In this document: one piece after another, positions 7,805 through 15,793 of the stretch
Numbering within the stretch: position 1 is the first letter of the stretch
How the letters are laid out: every line of letters starts with the position of its first letter
Source of the DNA: an uncultured Flavobacteriales bacterium
Lineage (GTDB): Bacteria > Bacteroidota > Bacteroidia > Flavobacteriales > Weeksellaceae
Direction of reading: 5' to 3'
Length of the DNA: 24,023 nt
NCBI GenBank assembly: GCA_937876095.1
Contig: CALFIE010000092.1
Coordinates: 1-24,023 of the forward strand
Notes under the pieces: generated by a model
The model's database searches: none
Told to the model about the DNA's origin: nothing
What the model saw: only the letters and a program-made list of their open reading frames with translations
Program-made: the position numbers and the translations under genes

Positions 7805-10282
7805 TCAATTGAATATTTTACGAAACTTGTTTCTAATTTTTATTAATGTCGGTTCTTCATAGTTTTTGTCTTCGTCAAAATAACCATAACCGTAGCCATA
7901 TCCATAACCATAACCATAGCCATATCCTTGGTTCATTACATAATCATTATAAACTAAACCTAAATGGTCTACTTCGTGATTGTAATATTTTTCAGAAATC
8001 ATTTTCAACATATATTTTTCGGTATACTCGTGTCTAACTACATATACATTAGCATCGGTATGTTTCATTAATTCAAATGAATCTGCAACCAGACCAACTG
8101 GTGGTGAATCTATGATGATGTAGTCGTATTTCTTTTTCAAATCTTCAATAAATTGAAAATTCTTATCACTCATCAATAATTCTGACGGATTTGGTGGAAT
8201 TGGTCCAGATGTAGCTACATCTAATGCCGGGATTTTGGTCTTATTGATAATTTGCTCTAAGCTAACTTCTCCTGTTAAATAATTTGAAATTCCGTATTTA
8301 TTGTCAATTTTGAAATCTCCGAAAATTTTTGGTTTCCTGAGATCCATTCCGAGTAAAATGGTTTTTTTGCCACTCAATCCTAAAACAGAGGCAATATTAA
8401 TTGAAATATAGGTTTTTCCTTCACCACCGATAGAAGAAGTAACTAGAATTACTTTGCTTTTGCCATCTTCGTTGTGTAGAAATCTAAGATTAGCTCTAAT
8501 TCCTCTGAATGCTTCAGAAATAGATGATTTTGGTTGTTCCAACACCGTGAGATTGTTCTCGTGATTGTTTTTACCAATAACGCCCAAAAGTGGAATTTTG
8601 GTTGCACTTAGTAGTTCTTTGACATTTCTAACTTTATTATCTAAAAATTCACCTATTAACAAAAAAACTATTGGGATTAGCAACAAACCACCAATAATAG
8701 AAAATTTGGTTCCTTCTACATTGGGTGCAATTGGGCCTTGGTTTAGGTTTTTTGCAGGATCTATAATGGTCAAATCAGATTTGCTGGTATTTACTCGCAT
8801 TTCTGTTTCTGTCTGTTTAGATAGTAGAGAATTGTAGGTAGCTTCTATAATATTGTACCCTCTTTCTGCATCTAAATATTTTCTTTCTTTTTCTGGATAT
8901 GTTTGTAATTCTGAATCTGCTTGAATGATTTGTCTTTGCAAATTATCAAGTTCTGTTGTATATGTTATGAAATATTTTTGTAGCCCATTTTGTGAGCCAA
9001 CTCTTGCCTCATTAATTAACCTATCTATTTCTTTAATTGGTTCTGAATCAGAGGTGTAAATGGTTGATAATTCTCTTCGTTTGGCGTACAAAGTTTTTAG
9101 TTCGGACATACTTACATTGAACATTCCGTCTTCAATTCCGGCAGCATTTAAACTAATTAGATCATCTAAATTGGAAGTAGCAACCGATCTTCTGATATTT
9201 GATAATGAGTTGATCTTGGTGATTAAATCTGCTTTTTTGGCTTCTAGTGCATTAATCTTATCAATGGTTTTTTCGTCTCTATCTTTGATGTTATAGAGTT
9301 TTTGATTCACCTTCATGTCATTTAAAATAGCAGCGCTAGAATCAAGTTTTTTCTTAACATCATTTAGATTTTTAGTAATATATTCTACTGTATTTTTATC
9401 TACTGTATTTCTATCTTTTGATCTTTTTTTGATAAGTTCCTTAACTGTTGTATTCAAGAAATATACGGTTCCGTTTAGATTATAGCCTTTTTTGGAAATT
9501 ACCATAATAGTATTGAGTTCTTTATCAAACTCAACTGTTAGATTTCTTATGATATCATTTACAGAATCATTTATGGTAGAAAGAGTTACAGAAATATTAT
9601 CCAATACAATTGGTCCTGGATTAGGATTTGGAACTAATCTAAATTTCAAATTAGGCGAAACATACCATTGATTGATGTCTAAAATTTTATTTGCTGGTCT
9701 ACCATAAGTTGAAATATTCTGGAAACTTTCGGTTTTGTAATTGTACAAATTATTGGAGTGTCCTTCTTCTGGAAAAATAACTTCATATTTACCACCTCCT
9801 TTTGGTTTTAAAATAATTTTGTAATTGACTTGTTGTAAATGATTTTTATCAATTTCTAAAAAAACGGGTGAATCATTTTTATCTAAATAAGTTTCTTTTA
9901 TAAGTCCTTTGGTGGTATAATTTGAGAAGAGGTTCAGTTCTTGTACCAAATATTCGTTGTGACTTCTAGATAGCAACATTTTTTTAAGAAAAATTCCATC
10001 TTGATTTCCACCTTGCCCCCAAATAAAATTGATAGATTGGTTTGGCGTAAAATAACTTGCTGTATTGTTAGAAATACTAAGTGAAAGATTAGACGCATAA
10101 ATTCTTTGTGCATAATATTTACTATACATATAAAAAATTGCGTAGCCCAAAAGTCCCATTAATAAAAACCAGTACCAGCTTTTAATTACTTTTCTTATAA
10201 AATGTGCTGGATCGAAAAAATTGAATGTACCAACCTTTTCTTTTCTTTTCTCTTTTACAGATAGTTCTTGATTAGGAATCAT
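7805..10282 (-). CDS. Wzc-type polysaccharide co-polymerase with tyrosine autokinase domain
   Basis: This 825-residue inner-membrane protein is predicted to control chain length and export of an exopolysaccharide, cycling with tyrosine autophosphorylation. A first transmembrane helix lies at about 36-55. A long periplasmic Wzz-like region with coiled coil (about 290-520) follows, and a second helix lies at about 528-548. The cytoplasmic BY-kinase domain carries Walker A Gly-Gly-Glu-Gly-Lys-Thr (619-624, Lys623), Walker A' with Asp647 in Met-Asp-Leu-Arg-Lys-Pro, and Walker B ending at Asp725 in Ile-Ile-Ile-Asp-Ser-Pro-Pro. The tail contains eight consecutive Gly-Tyr pairs at 786-801, the likely autophosphorylation cluster. 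It starts 2 bp after the Wza-like gene, so translation is probably coupled. It is the last gene of the polysaccharide operon. Confidence 0.95.
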   Translation of the reverse strand: MIPNQELSVKEKRKEKVGTFNFFDPAHFIRKVIKSWYWFLLMGLLGYAIFYMYSKYYAQRIYASNLSLSISNNTASYFTPNQSINFIWGQGGNQDGIFLKKMLLSRSHNEYLVQELNLFSNYTTKGLIKETYLDKNDSPVFLEIDKNHLQQVNYKIILKPKGGGKYEVIFPEEGHSNNLYNYKTESFQNISTYGRPANKILDINQWYVSPNLKFRLVPNPNPGPIVLDNISVTLSTINDSVNDIIRNLTVEFDKELNTIMVISKKGYNLNGTVYFLNTTVKELIKKRSKDRNTVDKNTVEYITKNLNDVKKKLDSSAAILNDMKVNQKLYNIKDRDEKTIDKINALEAKKADLITKINSLSNIRRSVATSNLDDLISLNAAGIEDGMFNVSMSELKTLYAKRRELSTIYTSDSEPIKEIDRLINEARVGSQNGLQKYFITYTTELDNLQRQIIQADSELQTYPEKERKYLDAERGYNIIEATYNSLLSKQTETEMRVNTSKSDLTIIDPAKNLNQGPIAPNVEGTKFSIIGGLLLIPIVFLLIGEFLDNKVRNVKELLSATKIPLLGVIGKNNHENNLTVLEQPKSSISEAFRGIRANLRFLHNEDGKSKVILVTSSIGGEGKTYISINIASVLGLSGKKTILLGMDLRKPKIFGDFKIDNKYGISNYLTGEVSLEQIINKTKIPALDVATSGPIPPNPSELLMSDKNFQFIEDLKKKYDYIIIDSPPVGLVADSFELMKHTDANVYVVRHEYTEKYMLKMISEKYYNHEVDHLGLVYNDYVMNQGYGYGYGYGYGYGYGYFDEDKNYEEPTLIKIRNKFRKIFN
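7880..7927 (-). repeat. (Gly-Tyr)8-coding hexanucleotide repeat
   Basis: Eight in-frame hexamers of the form GGNTAY encode Gly-Tyr eight times in the Wzc tail. Codons vary (GGA/GGC/GGT, TAT/TAC), so it is a selected peptide repeat and not a fresh microsatellite, yet any unit gain or loss would stay in frame. Confidence 0.95.
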
Positions 10283-10284
10283 TT

Positions 10285-11130
10285 TTACAATCTTGAAAGT
10301 AATAAATAAATTGAAAGTGCTGTAGTAATCAGCGATACACCAGTAGTAAGTGTTTGTAATGGCTCTTTTCCAAAACCATAAATGCTTTTCGGTCTGGTAT
10401 TAAAATAGATCATATCACCATTTTGAACCCAATAATAGGCAGAATTTTGTGCATCTTCTCGTGTTAGATCTAATTTTGCTGTTTTAATTCCTTCTGGATA
10501 TCTTCTTTGGATTATAATGTTTTTTCTATCAATCGTTCTGTTTAATCCACCATTTTGAGCAATAGCTTCCATGATGGTAAGAGTAGGTGTATAAGATGTT
10601 TTTTGCCCAGTCATTCCTGTGCTTTCAATATCACCCAAAAAATAATATTTAATCCCATCTAAATTTAATCTGACTTCAGCTTTTCCTTCTATAAAATTTC
10701 CGTTCACATGTTTTTGAATTTCTGCAGAAACGTCTTCTACAGTTCTACCTTCTGCTTTTATAGAACCAATTCCTAAAACATAAATATCTCCTTTTGAATC
10801 CAACCGAAGCCCATTGAAATAAAAATTAGCGTTACCATTTCCACCTGATCCTCCTGCAGATCCTGCTCCACTATTTGCACTAGAACCACCATTTGAAGTG
10901 TTTAGTGATGAATAGAATTGTGCTGCATCACCTTTTGGAGTGGTAACTATATTTAGATTAAACACATCGTTTTTGGTAATTCTATATTCCTGATTGCTAT
11001 ACGGAACCAATCCTTCCTCACTAATAGTTAGTGATTCATTTGGTTGCAAATACCTCACATCTCTAGTAACAATACATGATGTTAGAACAAACGGAATTAA
11101 TAAAAGATATAAAATTTTAATGTTTTTCAT
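10285..11130 (-). CDS. Wza-type polysaccharide export outer-membrane lipoprotein
   Basis: This is the predicted outer-membrane exit channel for the polysaccharide, partner of the Wzc-like protein encoded next. The 281-residue precursor has a type II signal peptide with lipobox Leu-Thr-Ser-Cys (Cys19 the lipidated residue), so LspA and the lipoprotein pathway process it. A Poly_export segment (from Tyr-Arg-Ile-Thr-Lys-Asn-Asp-Val-Phe-Asn-Leu, residues 49-59) is followed by SLBB-like domains. A C-terminal hydrophobic helix (about 260-279) could form the membrane-spanning ring seen in Wza. A Gly/Ser/Asn-rich insertion at about 74-101 interrupts the Poly_export domain. The protein is somewhat shorter than E. 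coli Wza, as is common in Bacteroidota. The next gene, wzc, starts 2 bp downstream. Confidence 0.92.
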   Translation of the reverse strand: MKNIKILYLLLIPFVLTSCIVTRDVRYLQPNESLTISEEGLVPYSNQEYRITKNDVFNLNIVTTPKGDAAQFYSSLNTSNGGSSANSGAGSAGGSGGNGNANFYFNGLRLDSKGDIYVLGIGSIKAEGRTVEDVSAEIQKHVNGNFIEGKAEVRLNLDGIKYYFLGDIESTGMTGQKTSYTPTLTIMEAIAQNGGLNRTIDRKNIIIQRRYPEGIKTAKLDLTREDAQNSAYYWVQNGDMIYFNTRPKSIYGFGKEPLQTLTTGVSLITTALSIYLLLSRL

Positions 11131-11154
11131 TTCGATTTCAAAAAAAATAGTTTA

Positions 11155-11162
11155 CAAAAGTA
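11155..11162 (-). promoter_or_regulatory. Possible internal -7 box before the Wza-like gene
   Basis: On the minus strand this reads TACTTTTG, matching TAnnTTTG, in the 36-bp gap between the WecA-like gene and the Wza-like gene. No TTG is seen at the right distance upstream. It could give extra transcription of the export pair. Confidence 0.35.
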
Positions 11163-11166
11163 GCAT

Positions 11167-12285
11167 TTAATTATGATTTTTCTTCATCATTGATATAAAA
11201 ACTGGCAAATATGCCCCTAAAAAGCCTATACACAAAACTATAATCAACAACAAATTATTATCAATATGCCTTAAATAATAAGCAACACCAACTACCATAA
11301 GATAGTACATTATAATATAAAAAGTACTTCTACGATGCGTAAGTCCCAAATCTAAAAGACGGTGATGAATGTGATTTTTGTCAGCCTCAAAAGGTGATTT
11401 TTTGTTTACTAACCTTATCAATATTACATTTAAAGTATCTATAATTGGTAAAATTAATATTGCTATTGCAATTACAGGAGCTGTTTGAAGATAATACTTC
11501 GGAATTCCGGGAGTTTCTTTATCTATAAAAATATCAATAAAATTCATAGCGGTAAAAGCTAATAAAAACCCTAAAACCATAGAACCTGTATCGCCCATAA
11601 AAATTTTGGTATTTCTATAATTAGATAAATTATACCTCAGAAATGCCAAAACCGAACCAATAATTACTGCTGAAAAAATAACCAAAGGATAATTAAATTC
11701 ACCTAATCGGAAATAACTAATACCAAAAAGCAGACTACATAAAATCGAATAGCTACCAGCTAAACCATCTATACCGTCTATTAAATTAAAAGCATTAATC
11801 AAAATAATAAAGGTAACCATACTGAAAACGATACTAATGAAATAGTTCAGTTCATAAATACCAAATAACCCAAAAAGATTACGAATTCTTACATCTGAAC
11901 CCAAAACTATGAGCGTAGATACGAAAACTTGGGTGATGAGTTTTTTGTAGGCACGCATTACTATTATATCGTCTACAACACCTACATACAAAAGTATAAC
12001 AAGTGATGCGAACAAAAACTTGTACAAATCAAAAAGTTCATAGGCAAATATAGAAGCACAAACACCAATAGAATAGAATATTGCAATTCCTCCTAAATTT
12101 GGTATTTTTCTTAGGTGAGAACTTCGAACACCAGGTTCATCCATTAAATTTTTTCTTCTAGAAATTTTAATGATAGATGGAATTGAAAAAAAAGTAATCA
12201 AAAACGAAATAATAAAACTAAGAACCAACTTTACATAAAAAATTGGCAATCCCATTCCTGATAATAAAAAATCTATCTTACTCAT
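11167..12285 (-). CDS. WecA/TagO-type undecaprenyl-phosphate sugar-1-phosphate transferase
   Basis: This polytopic inner-membrane enzyme transfers a sugar-1-phosphate (N-acetylglucosamine in the best-known members) from a UDP-sugar to undecaprenyl phosphate and so starts a lipid-linked glycan. It has 372 residues and about ten to eleven hydrophobic segments. Family motifs are complete: the Asp-Asp pair (105-106), Asn-Leu-Ile-Asp-Gly-Ile-Asp-Gly-Leu-Ala (167-176), Phe-Met-Gly-Asp-Thr-Gly-Ser (229-235) and the cytoplasmic His-Ile-His-His-Arg-Leu (305-310). The MraY branch is less likely because the His-Ile-His-His loop is typical of WecA/TagO. It lies 10 bp after the EpsG-like gene and 36 bp before the Wza-like gene, within one operon. 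The sugar used cannot be read from sequence. Confidence 0.93.
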   Translation of the reverse strand: MSKIDFLLSGMGLPIFYVKLVLSFIISFLITFFSIPSIIKISRRKNLMDEPGVRSSHLRKIPNLGGIAIFYSIGVCASIFAYELFDLYKFLFASLVILLYVGVVDDIIVMRAYKKLITQVFVSTLIVLGSDVRIRNLFGLFGIYELNYFISIVFSMVTFIILINAFNLIDGIDGLAGSYSILCSLLFGISYFRLGEFNYPLVIFSAVIIGSVLAFLRYNLSNYRNTKIFMGDTGSMVLGFLLAFTAMNFIDIFIDKETPGIPKYYLQTAPVIAIAILILPIIDTLNVILIRLVNKKSPFEADKNHIHHRLLDLGLTHRRSTFYIIMYYLMVVGVAYYLRHIDNNLLLIIVLCIGFLGAYLPVFISMMKKNHN

Positions 12286-12295
12286 TCATAATTGA

Positions 12296-13435
12296 TTAAA
12301 GATCCTTCCAAAGTGCATTTTTGTATCTCCCTGTTGTGAAACTTCCTCTATCTCCGTTACCTTTCCCAAAATAGAAAAACATGATGAAAAAATAACTCAT
12401 AAATCCAAAATACAACGTTCTACGAGCTCCATCTTTCAAAGCATAAACAATACTTGGCATACAAAACATGGTAAGGAAAAACATATAAGCTCCAGGCAAA
12501 CGTACTGCAAAAATTTCATTTGACCTCATCACATAAAACAATGCCAAACCAAAAACTGCCAAATTTCTCATATATTCATACCACCAAACTTCTTCACAAG
12601 TTTTTTTATCATGTCTTATTAATATATAGATAAAAATGAGCTTGATTATGTCATTCAATCCAGTTTCAACTTCTGTGCCAAAATATCGATCATTTAAATA
12701 TCCTGTATATGCACCAGAAATATCTTGTGGAATCACAGATTCTACCAAACTACCTCCAAATCTATATAGTTGAAGTGGTGAAAGTAACAATGAAATTATT
12801 AATATCCAAAAAATTCTCGTACTATTTAGTGGAATCCTTACCAACCAATAGGCAGGAAAAAAAACAACAGATGTTTTATGAAATCCCAAAGCAATATACA
12901 TGCAAAGTAAAAACATCCATAAATTTTGAGATTTTATATACTTAAAAGAAAAAACACAGATAGCAATCCCAATTCCTTGCCGCATTTGTCCAGAATCTTC
13001 AAAAAACATAATGGGCATAAAATAGAACATTAGTGCCAATGTTGGGAAAGCGACGTTTTTGTAAATGGTAGAAAATTTCAAACTTACCGTAATAATTGCC
13101 ATTACCAAAGTAACATAATGAAATGGTAATCCTACATCAAAAATTAACTTGTTAATAAATACAAAAAACCATTCAATTTCTTCTGCATTTGATTTGAAAA
13201 TTGCTTTATCAAAAACATCACCATATGTTGTATACATTGCAAAACCAGAGAAGAGTATCCTATAAACTGGGTAATCTGCTCCTACATCAATTCGAAATCC
13301 CACCGCAATTACCACCGCAATTCCAGCAATCCAAACAAAGATACTTTGTTTTTTTTCTAGTTTGAAAATTTCCCAATAACTAGCTATTGCAAGAAATAAA
13401 AAAATAAAAATAAAAATCGGATGAAGAATCGGCAT
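12296..13435 (-). CDS. EpsG-family membrane protein, probable polysaccharide polymerase (Wzy-like)
   Basis: This 379-residue protein is almost entirely transmembrane, with around ten predicted helices, and is probably the enzyme that polymerises the lipid-linked repeat units on the periplasmic face. The best family sign is the segment Gly-Phe-Arg-Ile-Asp-Val-Gly-Ala-Asp-Tyr-Pro-Val-Tyr at 46-58, which matches the Arg...Gly-x-Asp-Tyr-x-x-Tyr signature of EpsG proteins. Polymerases diverge greatly, so specificity cannot be inferred. A short basic C-terminal tail (after Gly-Lys-Gly-Asn-Gly-Asp-Arg) is cytoplasmic or periplasmic. The gene starts 11 bp after the GT2 stop and is followed 10 bp later by the WecA-like gene, which supports a polysaccharide role. 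An O-antigen-ligase-type function is a possible alternative. Confidence 0.85.
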   Translation of the reverse strand: MPILHPIFIFIFLFLAIASYWEIFKLEKKQSIFVWIAGIAVVIAVGFRIDVGADYPVYRILFSGFAMYTTYGDVFDKAIFKSNAEEIEWFFVFINKLIFDVGLPFHYVTLVMAIITVSLKFSTIYKNVAFPTLALMFYFMPIMFFEDSGQMRQGIGIAICVFSFKYIKSQNLWMFLLCMYIALGFHKTSVVFFPAYWLVRIPLNSTRIFWILIISLLLSPLQLYRFGGSLVESVIPQDISGAYTGYLNDRYFGTEVETGLNDIIKLIFIYILIRHDKKTCEEVWWYEYMRNLAVFGLALFYVMRSNEIFAVRLPGAYMFFLTMFCMPSIVYALKDGARRTLYFGFMSYFFIMFFYFGKGNGDRGSFTTGRYKNALWKDL

Positions 13436-13446
13436 TTATGCAATCT

Positions 13447-14436
13447 TTAATGTACTATTTTTTTTAATAGCTTTTCTTGACCAGTAAAATATAAAAAATA
13501 AAACAGTTTTTTTTTCAATGGCAAAGATAACAGATAATTCTTACCAAAACGCCTATATTGTACGATTTCTTTATAAGAAATTTGATTGTTTTTTATAAAT
13601 TTTTTAAGGTCGAGATTCATTTCAGTGTAAACTTCCTCATCTTTCACAAAAGCCAAATACGCCAAAAAAGTATAAACTCCTTCTAGAATCTGAAAATTCT
13701 TGAGTGTCGATTTTTTTTCTGCAAAAGGTGATTTCAGAAATTCTCGTCCCACATTTTCTACCGCTCGTAAAATATCTAAACCTTTTCTCGAGTGTGTTTT
13801 GGTAATAGAATCTTTTCTTTCTAGGTATTGATAGTGGTAATTTTGTGTTTGTGCCAATGTTTTGCATTGCAACAGAAGTTGCGGAATGAGGTCTATGTCC
13901 TCAAAATGGATTCCTTTTCGGAATCTTTTATTTTCAAACAAATCTTTTCTGAAAATTTTGTTGCAAGCAAAATAACTCAAATCAGAAAAAACTGAAATAT
14001 GCTGGTCCAAATCTATTTTTTCTGGCATATTTGGAATTTGAGTGAGTTTTTGGGTGATTTTCCCGTGTTCATCTACTTTTTGCAAGTTACAGATAACCAT
14101 TTCAGCATCGTGTTTACATGCCAAATCGTACATTTCAGCAAACATAGTTGCAGACACATAATCATCACTATCTACAAATCCAATAAATTCACCTGTAGCT
14201 CTATCTAACCCAAAATTTCGAGCATCACTCAATCCTCCATTTTCTTTGGTAAAAGATTGTATTTTTCTTGGATACTTTGCTCGGAATTTCTCTATAATTT
14301 CCTGTGAACCATCACTACTCCCATCATTAATCACCAAAATTTCTATTTCTTGCAATGTTTGATGCACAAGCGAATCCAAGCATTTTTGCAAATACTTTTC
14401 TACATTGTACACCGGAACTATTACTGAAATTTTCAT
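13447..14436 (-). CDS. Family 2 glycosyltransferase
   Basis: This is a GT-A fold, family 2 sugar transferase that probably adds a sugar to the lipid-linked precursor on the cytoplasmic face. The 329-residue protein opens with Lys-Ile-Ser-Val-Ile-Val-Pro-Val-Tyr-Asn. Asp38 of Asn-Asp-Gly-Ser-Ser-Asp-Gly-Ser binds the nucleotide sugar. The Glu-Asn-Gly-Gly-Leu-Ser-Asp-Ala-Arg-Asn segment lies at 65-74, and the metal-binding Asp-Ser-Asp-Asp at 89-92. The C-terminal third is basic and amphipathic, suggesting membrane association. It is the first gene of the polysaccharide operon and the only glycosyltransferase besides the WecA-like initiator. Donor and acceptor sugars are unknown. The upstream junction holds a repeat-based inverted repeat and no clear promoter box. 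Confidence 0.93.
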   Translation of the reverse strand: MKISVIVPVYNVEKYLQKCLDSLVHQTLQEIEILVINDGSSDGSQEIIEKFRAKYPRKIQSFTKENGGLSDARNFGLDRATGEFIGFVDSDDYVSATMFAEMYDLACKHDAEMVICNLQKVDEHGKITQKLTQIPNMPEKIDLDQHISVFSDLSYFACNKIFRKDLFENKRFRKGIHFEDIDLIPQLLLQCKTLAQTQNYHYQYLERKDSITKTHSRKGLDILRAVENVGREFLKSPFAEKKSTLKNFQILEGVYTFLAYLAFVKDEEVYTEMNLDLKKFIKNNQISYKEIVQYRRFGKNYLLSLPLKKKLFYFLYFTGQEKLLKKIVH

Positions 14437-14455
14437 TTTTTTTACTGGTTAATTT

Positions 14456-14548
14456 GTTGATTCGTAAATTCGTAAATTTGATAATTCACAAACCTGTTGT
14501 CTATAATTAAAAAAACTAATAAACAGATTTACGAATTTGCAAATTCAC
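14456..14548. repeat. Inverted repeat built from degenerate 8-bp units
   Basis: Two 25-nt arms (14456-14480 and 14524-14548) are complementary at 20 of 25 positions, with a perfect 12-bp core, and flank a 43-nt spacer. Each arm is made of octamers in phase: TTGATTCG, TAAATTCG, TAAATTTG and ATAATTCA on the left. It fills the junction between the ureohydrolase-like gene and the polysaccharide operon and may act as a weak transcription-end hairpin. Confidence 0.8.
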
Positions 14549-14558
14549 TTCTCTCTAG

Positions 14559-15632
14559 CTAGAACCTCATTAATCTTTCAGTCAATTTTCCTTTTTTCGC
14601 TAAATCAAAATCTTCCCGTGAACAAGGCAAACAATTTTCTATATTTTCGTCATCACCAAAATACCACAAACCAGAAAATAAATCTCTTTTGAAAGCAAAA
14701 TCTTGATCTTCTATCATTACCCAAAAAGTTTCAAATTTCCGTTCTTTTGGGTGGGATTTTTGTATATTGATTCCCTCCATCAAATACCAAATCATTTGTG
14801 CCAACAATTGGTGGTTTACCCCGTTTTTCGCCTCAGAATTATAATTAAAAATCCCTACTGCTTTTAGATTTTCGCTTAAGCCAATCTCCTTCATATACGC
14901 ACAAATTTCACGACGATTTAAGCCATTTATTTGTGGATGTACAGAGAATTCTTCACCAAAACTCTCCACAGCATCACAATTTACGGTTACCAAATCTGCT
15001 CTGCGGAAATACGGTTCTGTTTTTTCAGTAGAACCCATCATTTCGGCTAATCTCACCACATCATATTCCACTTCTTTCATTAGTTTTACAGAGTCTAATT
15101 CGTTTAGGTGTTGTTGGTAACCAAGGTGATGATATTCCTTTAGATTCAAGGTTTTAGAACTCAAAATTTTATTTAGAAAATTTTTTTCAGAAATTTCCTT
15201 GCCTTCATCAGACAATTCAATTTTGTTATTGATTTGGGTATATTTTATATTTTTCTGATGAAAATGTAATGACGAAACCAGAGAAAAAGCCAAATCGTTT
15301 CCACCGCCAATCAAAATTGGGAGTGCATTTTTGTAGAAACACATCGATAGGATTTCTTCTAAAATATAATGCGTGTCTTGTAAAGTTTTCCCCGAAATCA
15401 AGTCGCCCAAATCACAAATTGGGAACTCAAAATCGAGTTTAGAAAGGCTATAAAACTCTTTTCTAACTTCCAAAAAATTATTTTTGATGCTTGTTTTATC
15501 ACTACCACGATAATCGTTGCAAAAAAGGAGTACTATTCCGTTTTCTTTAACTTCATTAAAAATCAAACTTCCAATTTGCCATGGTTGACTTTCTAATTTT
15601 GGTGCAGGAATAGTAATGTCTTCTATGTTCAT
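14559..15632 (-). CDS. Ureohydrolase (arginase/formiminoglutamase) fold protein with degenerate metal site
   Basis: This 357-residue protein resembles the arginase/formimidoylglutamase superfamily, but the binuclear metal site is largely lost. The segment matching Gly-Gly-Asp-His-Ser reads Gly-Gly-Gly-Asn-Asp (109-113), so the first metal His is Asn. The segment matching Asp-x-Asp-x-x-Asp reads Asn218-Cys-Asp220-Ala-Val-Glu223. The last Asp/Glu motif region reads Ile-Phe-Asn-Tyr-Asn (261-265). The overall fold is still suggested by the conserved order of these blocks, by Leu-Gly-Tyr-Gln-Gln-His-Leu (170-176), and by the helix Leu-Leu-Ala-Gln-Met-Ile-Trp-Tyr. Many Bacteroidota carry such a divergent arginase-like protein, often annotated formimidoylglutamase. 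I would not assign formiminoglutamate hydrolysis; a non-catalytic or altered function is more likely. It is a single-gene unit with its own promoter-like box. Confidence 0.82.
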   Translation of the reverse strand: MNIEDITIPAPKLESQPWQIGSLIFNEVKENGIVLLFCNDYRGSDKTSIKNNFLEVRKEFYSLSKLDFEFPICDLGDLISGKTLQDTHYILEEILSMCFYKNALPILIGGGNDLAFSLVSSLHFHQKNIKYTQINNKIELSDEGKEISEKNFLNKILSSKTLNLKEYHHLGYQQHLNELDSVKLMKEVEYDVVRLAEMMGSTEKTEPYFRRADLVTVNCDAVESFGEEFSVHPQINGLNRREICAYMKEIGLSENLKAVGIFNYNSEAKNGVNHQLLAQMIWYLMEGINIQKSHPKERKFETFWVMIEDQDFAFKRDLFSGLWYFGDDENIENCLPCSREDFDLAKKGKLTERLMRF

Positions 15633-15697
15633 ATAATATTAAGAATTGTTGAAAAAAATCTAAAAGAGTCTGTTAAAATTATTCTTTTTATTTAGTA

Positions 15698-15705
15698 CAA
15701 ACATA
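15698..15705 (-). promoter_or_regulatory. Possible -7 box for the ureohydrolase-like gene
   Basis: On the minus strand this reads TATGTTTG, an exact TAnnTTTG match, 65 bp before the start codon. It directly abuts the T-tract of the topA terminator, so transcription appears to stop and restart within a few bases. No TTG is seen at the right spacing. Confidence 0.45.
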
Positions 15706-15741
15706 CAAAAAAACCTTGTAGGATTAGATAATTCTACAAGG
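15706..15741 (-). terminator. Rho-independent terminator of topA
   Basis: CCTTGTAG at 15714-15721 and its perfect complement at 15734-15741 form an 8-bp stem with a 12-nt loop. On the minus strand the stem is followed by seven T. It lies 52 bp beyond the topA stop. Confidence 0.88.
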
Positions 15742-15793
15742 CTAATTTTATTAAATTGAGCATCTTTTTAACAAAAAATCAGGAGAAAAATTA

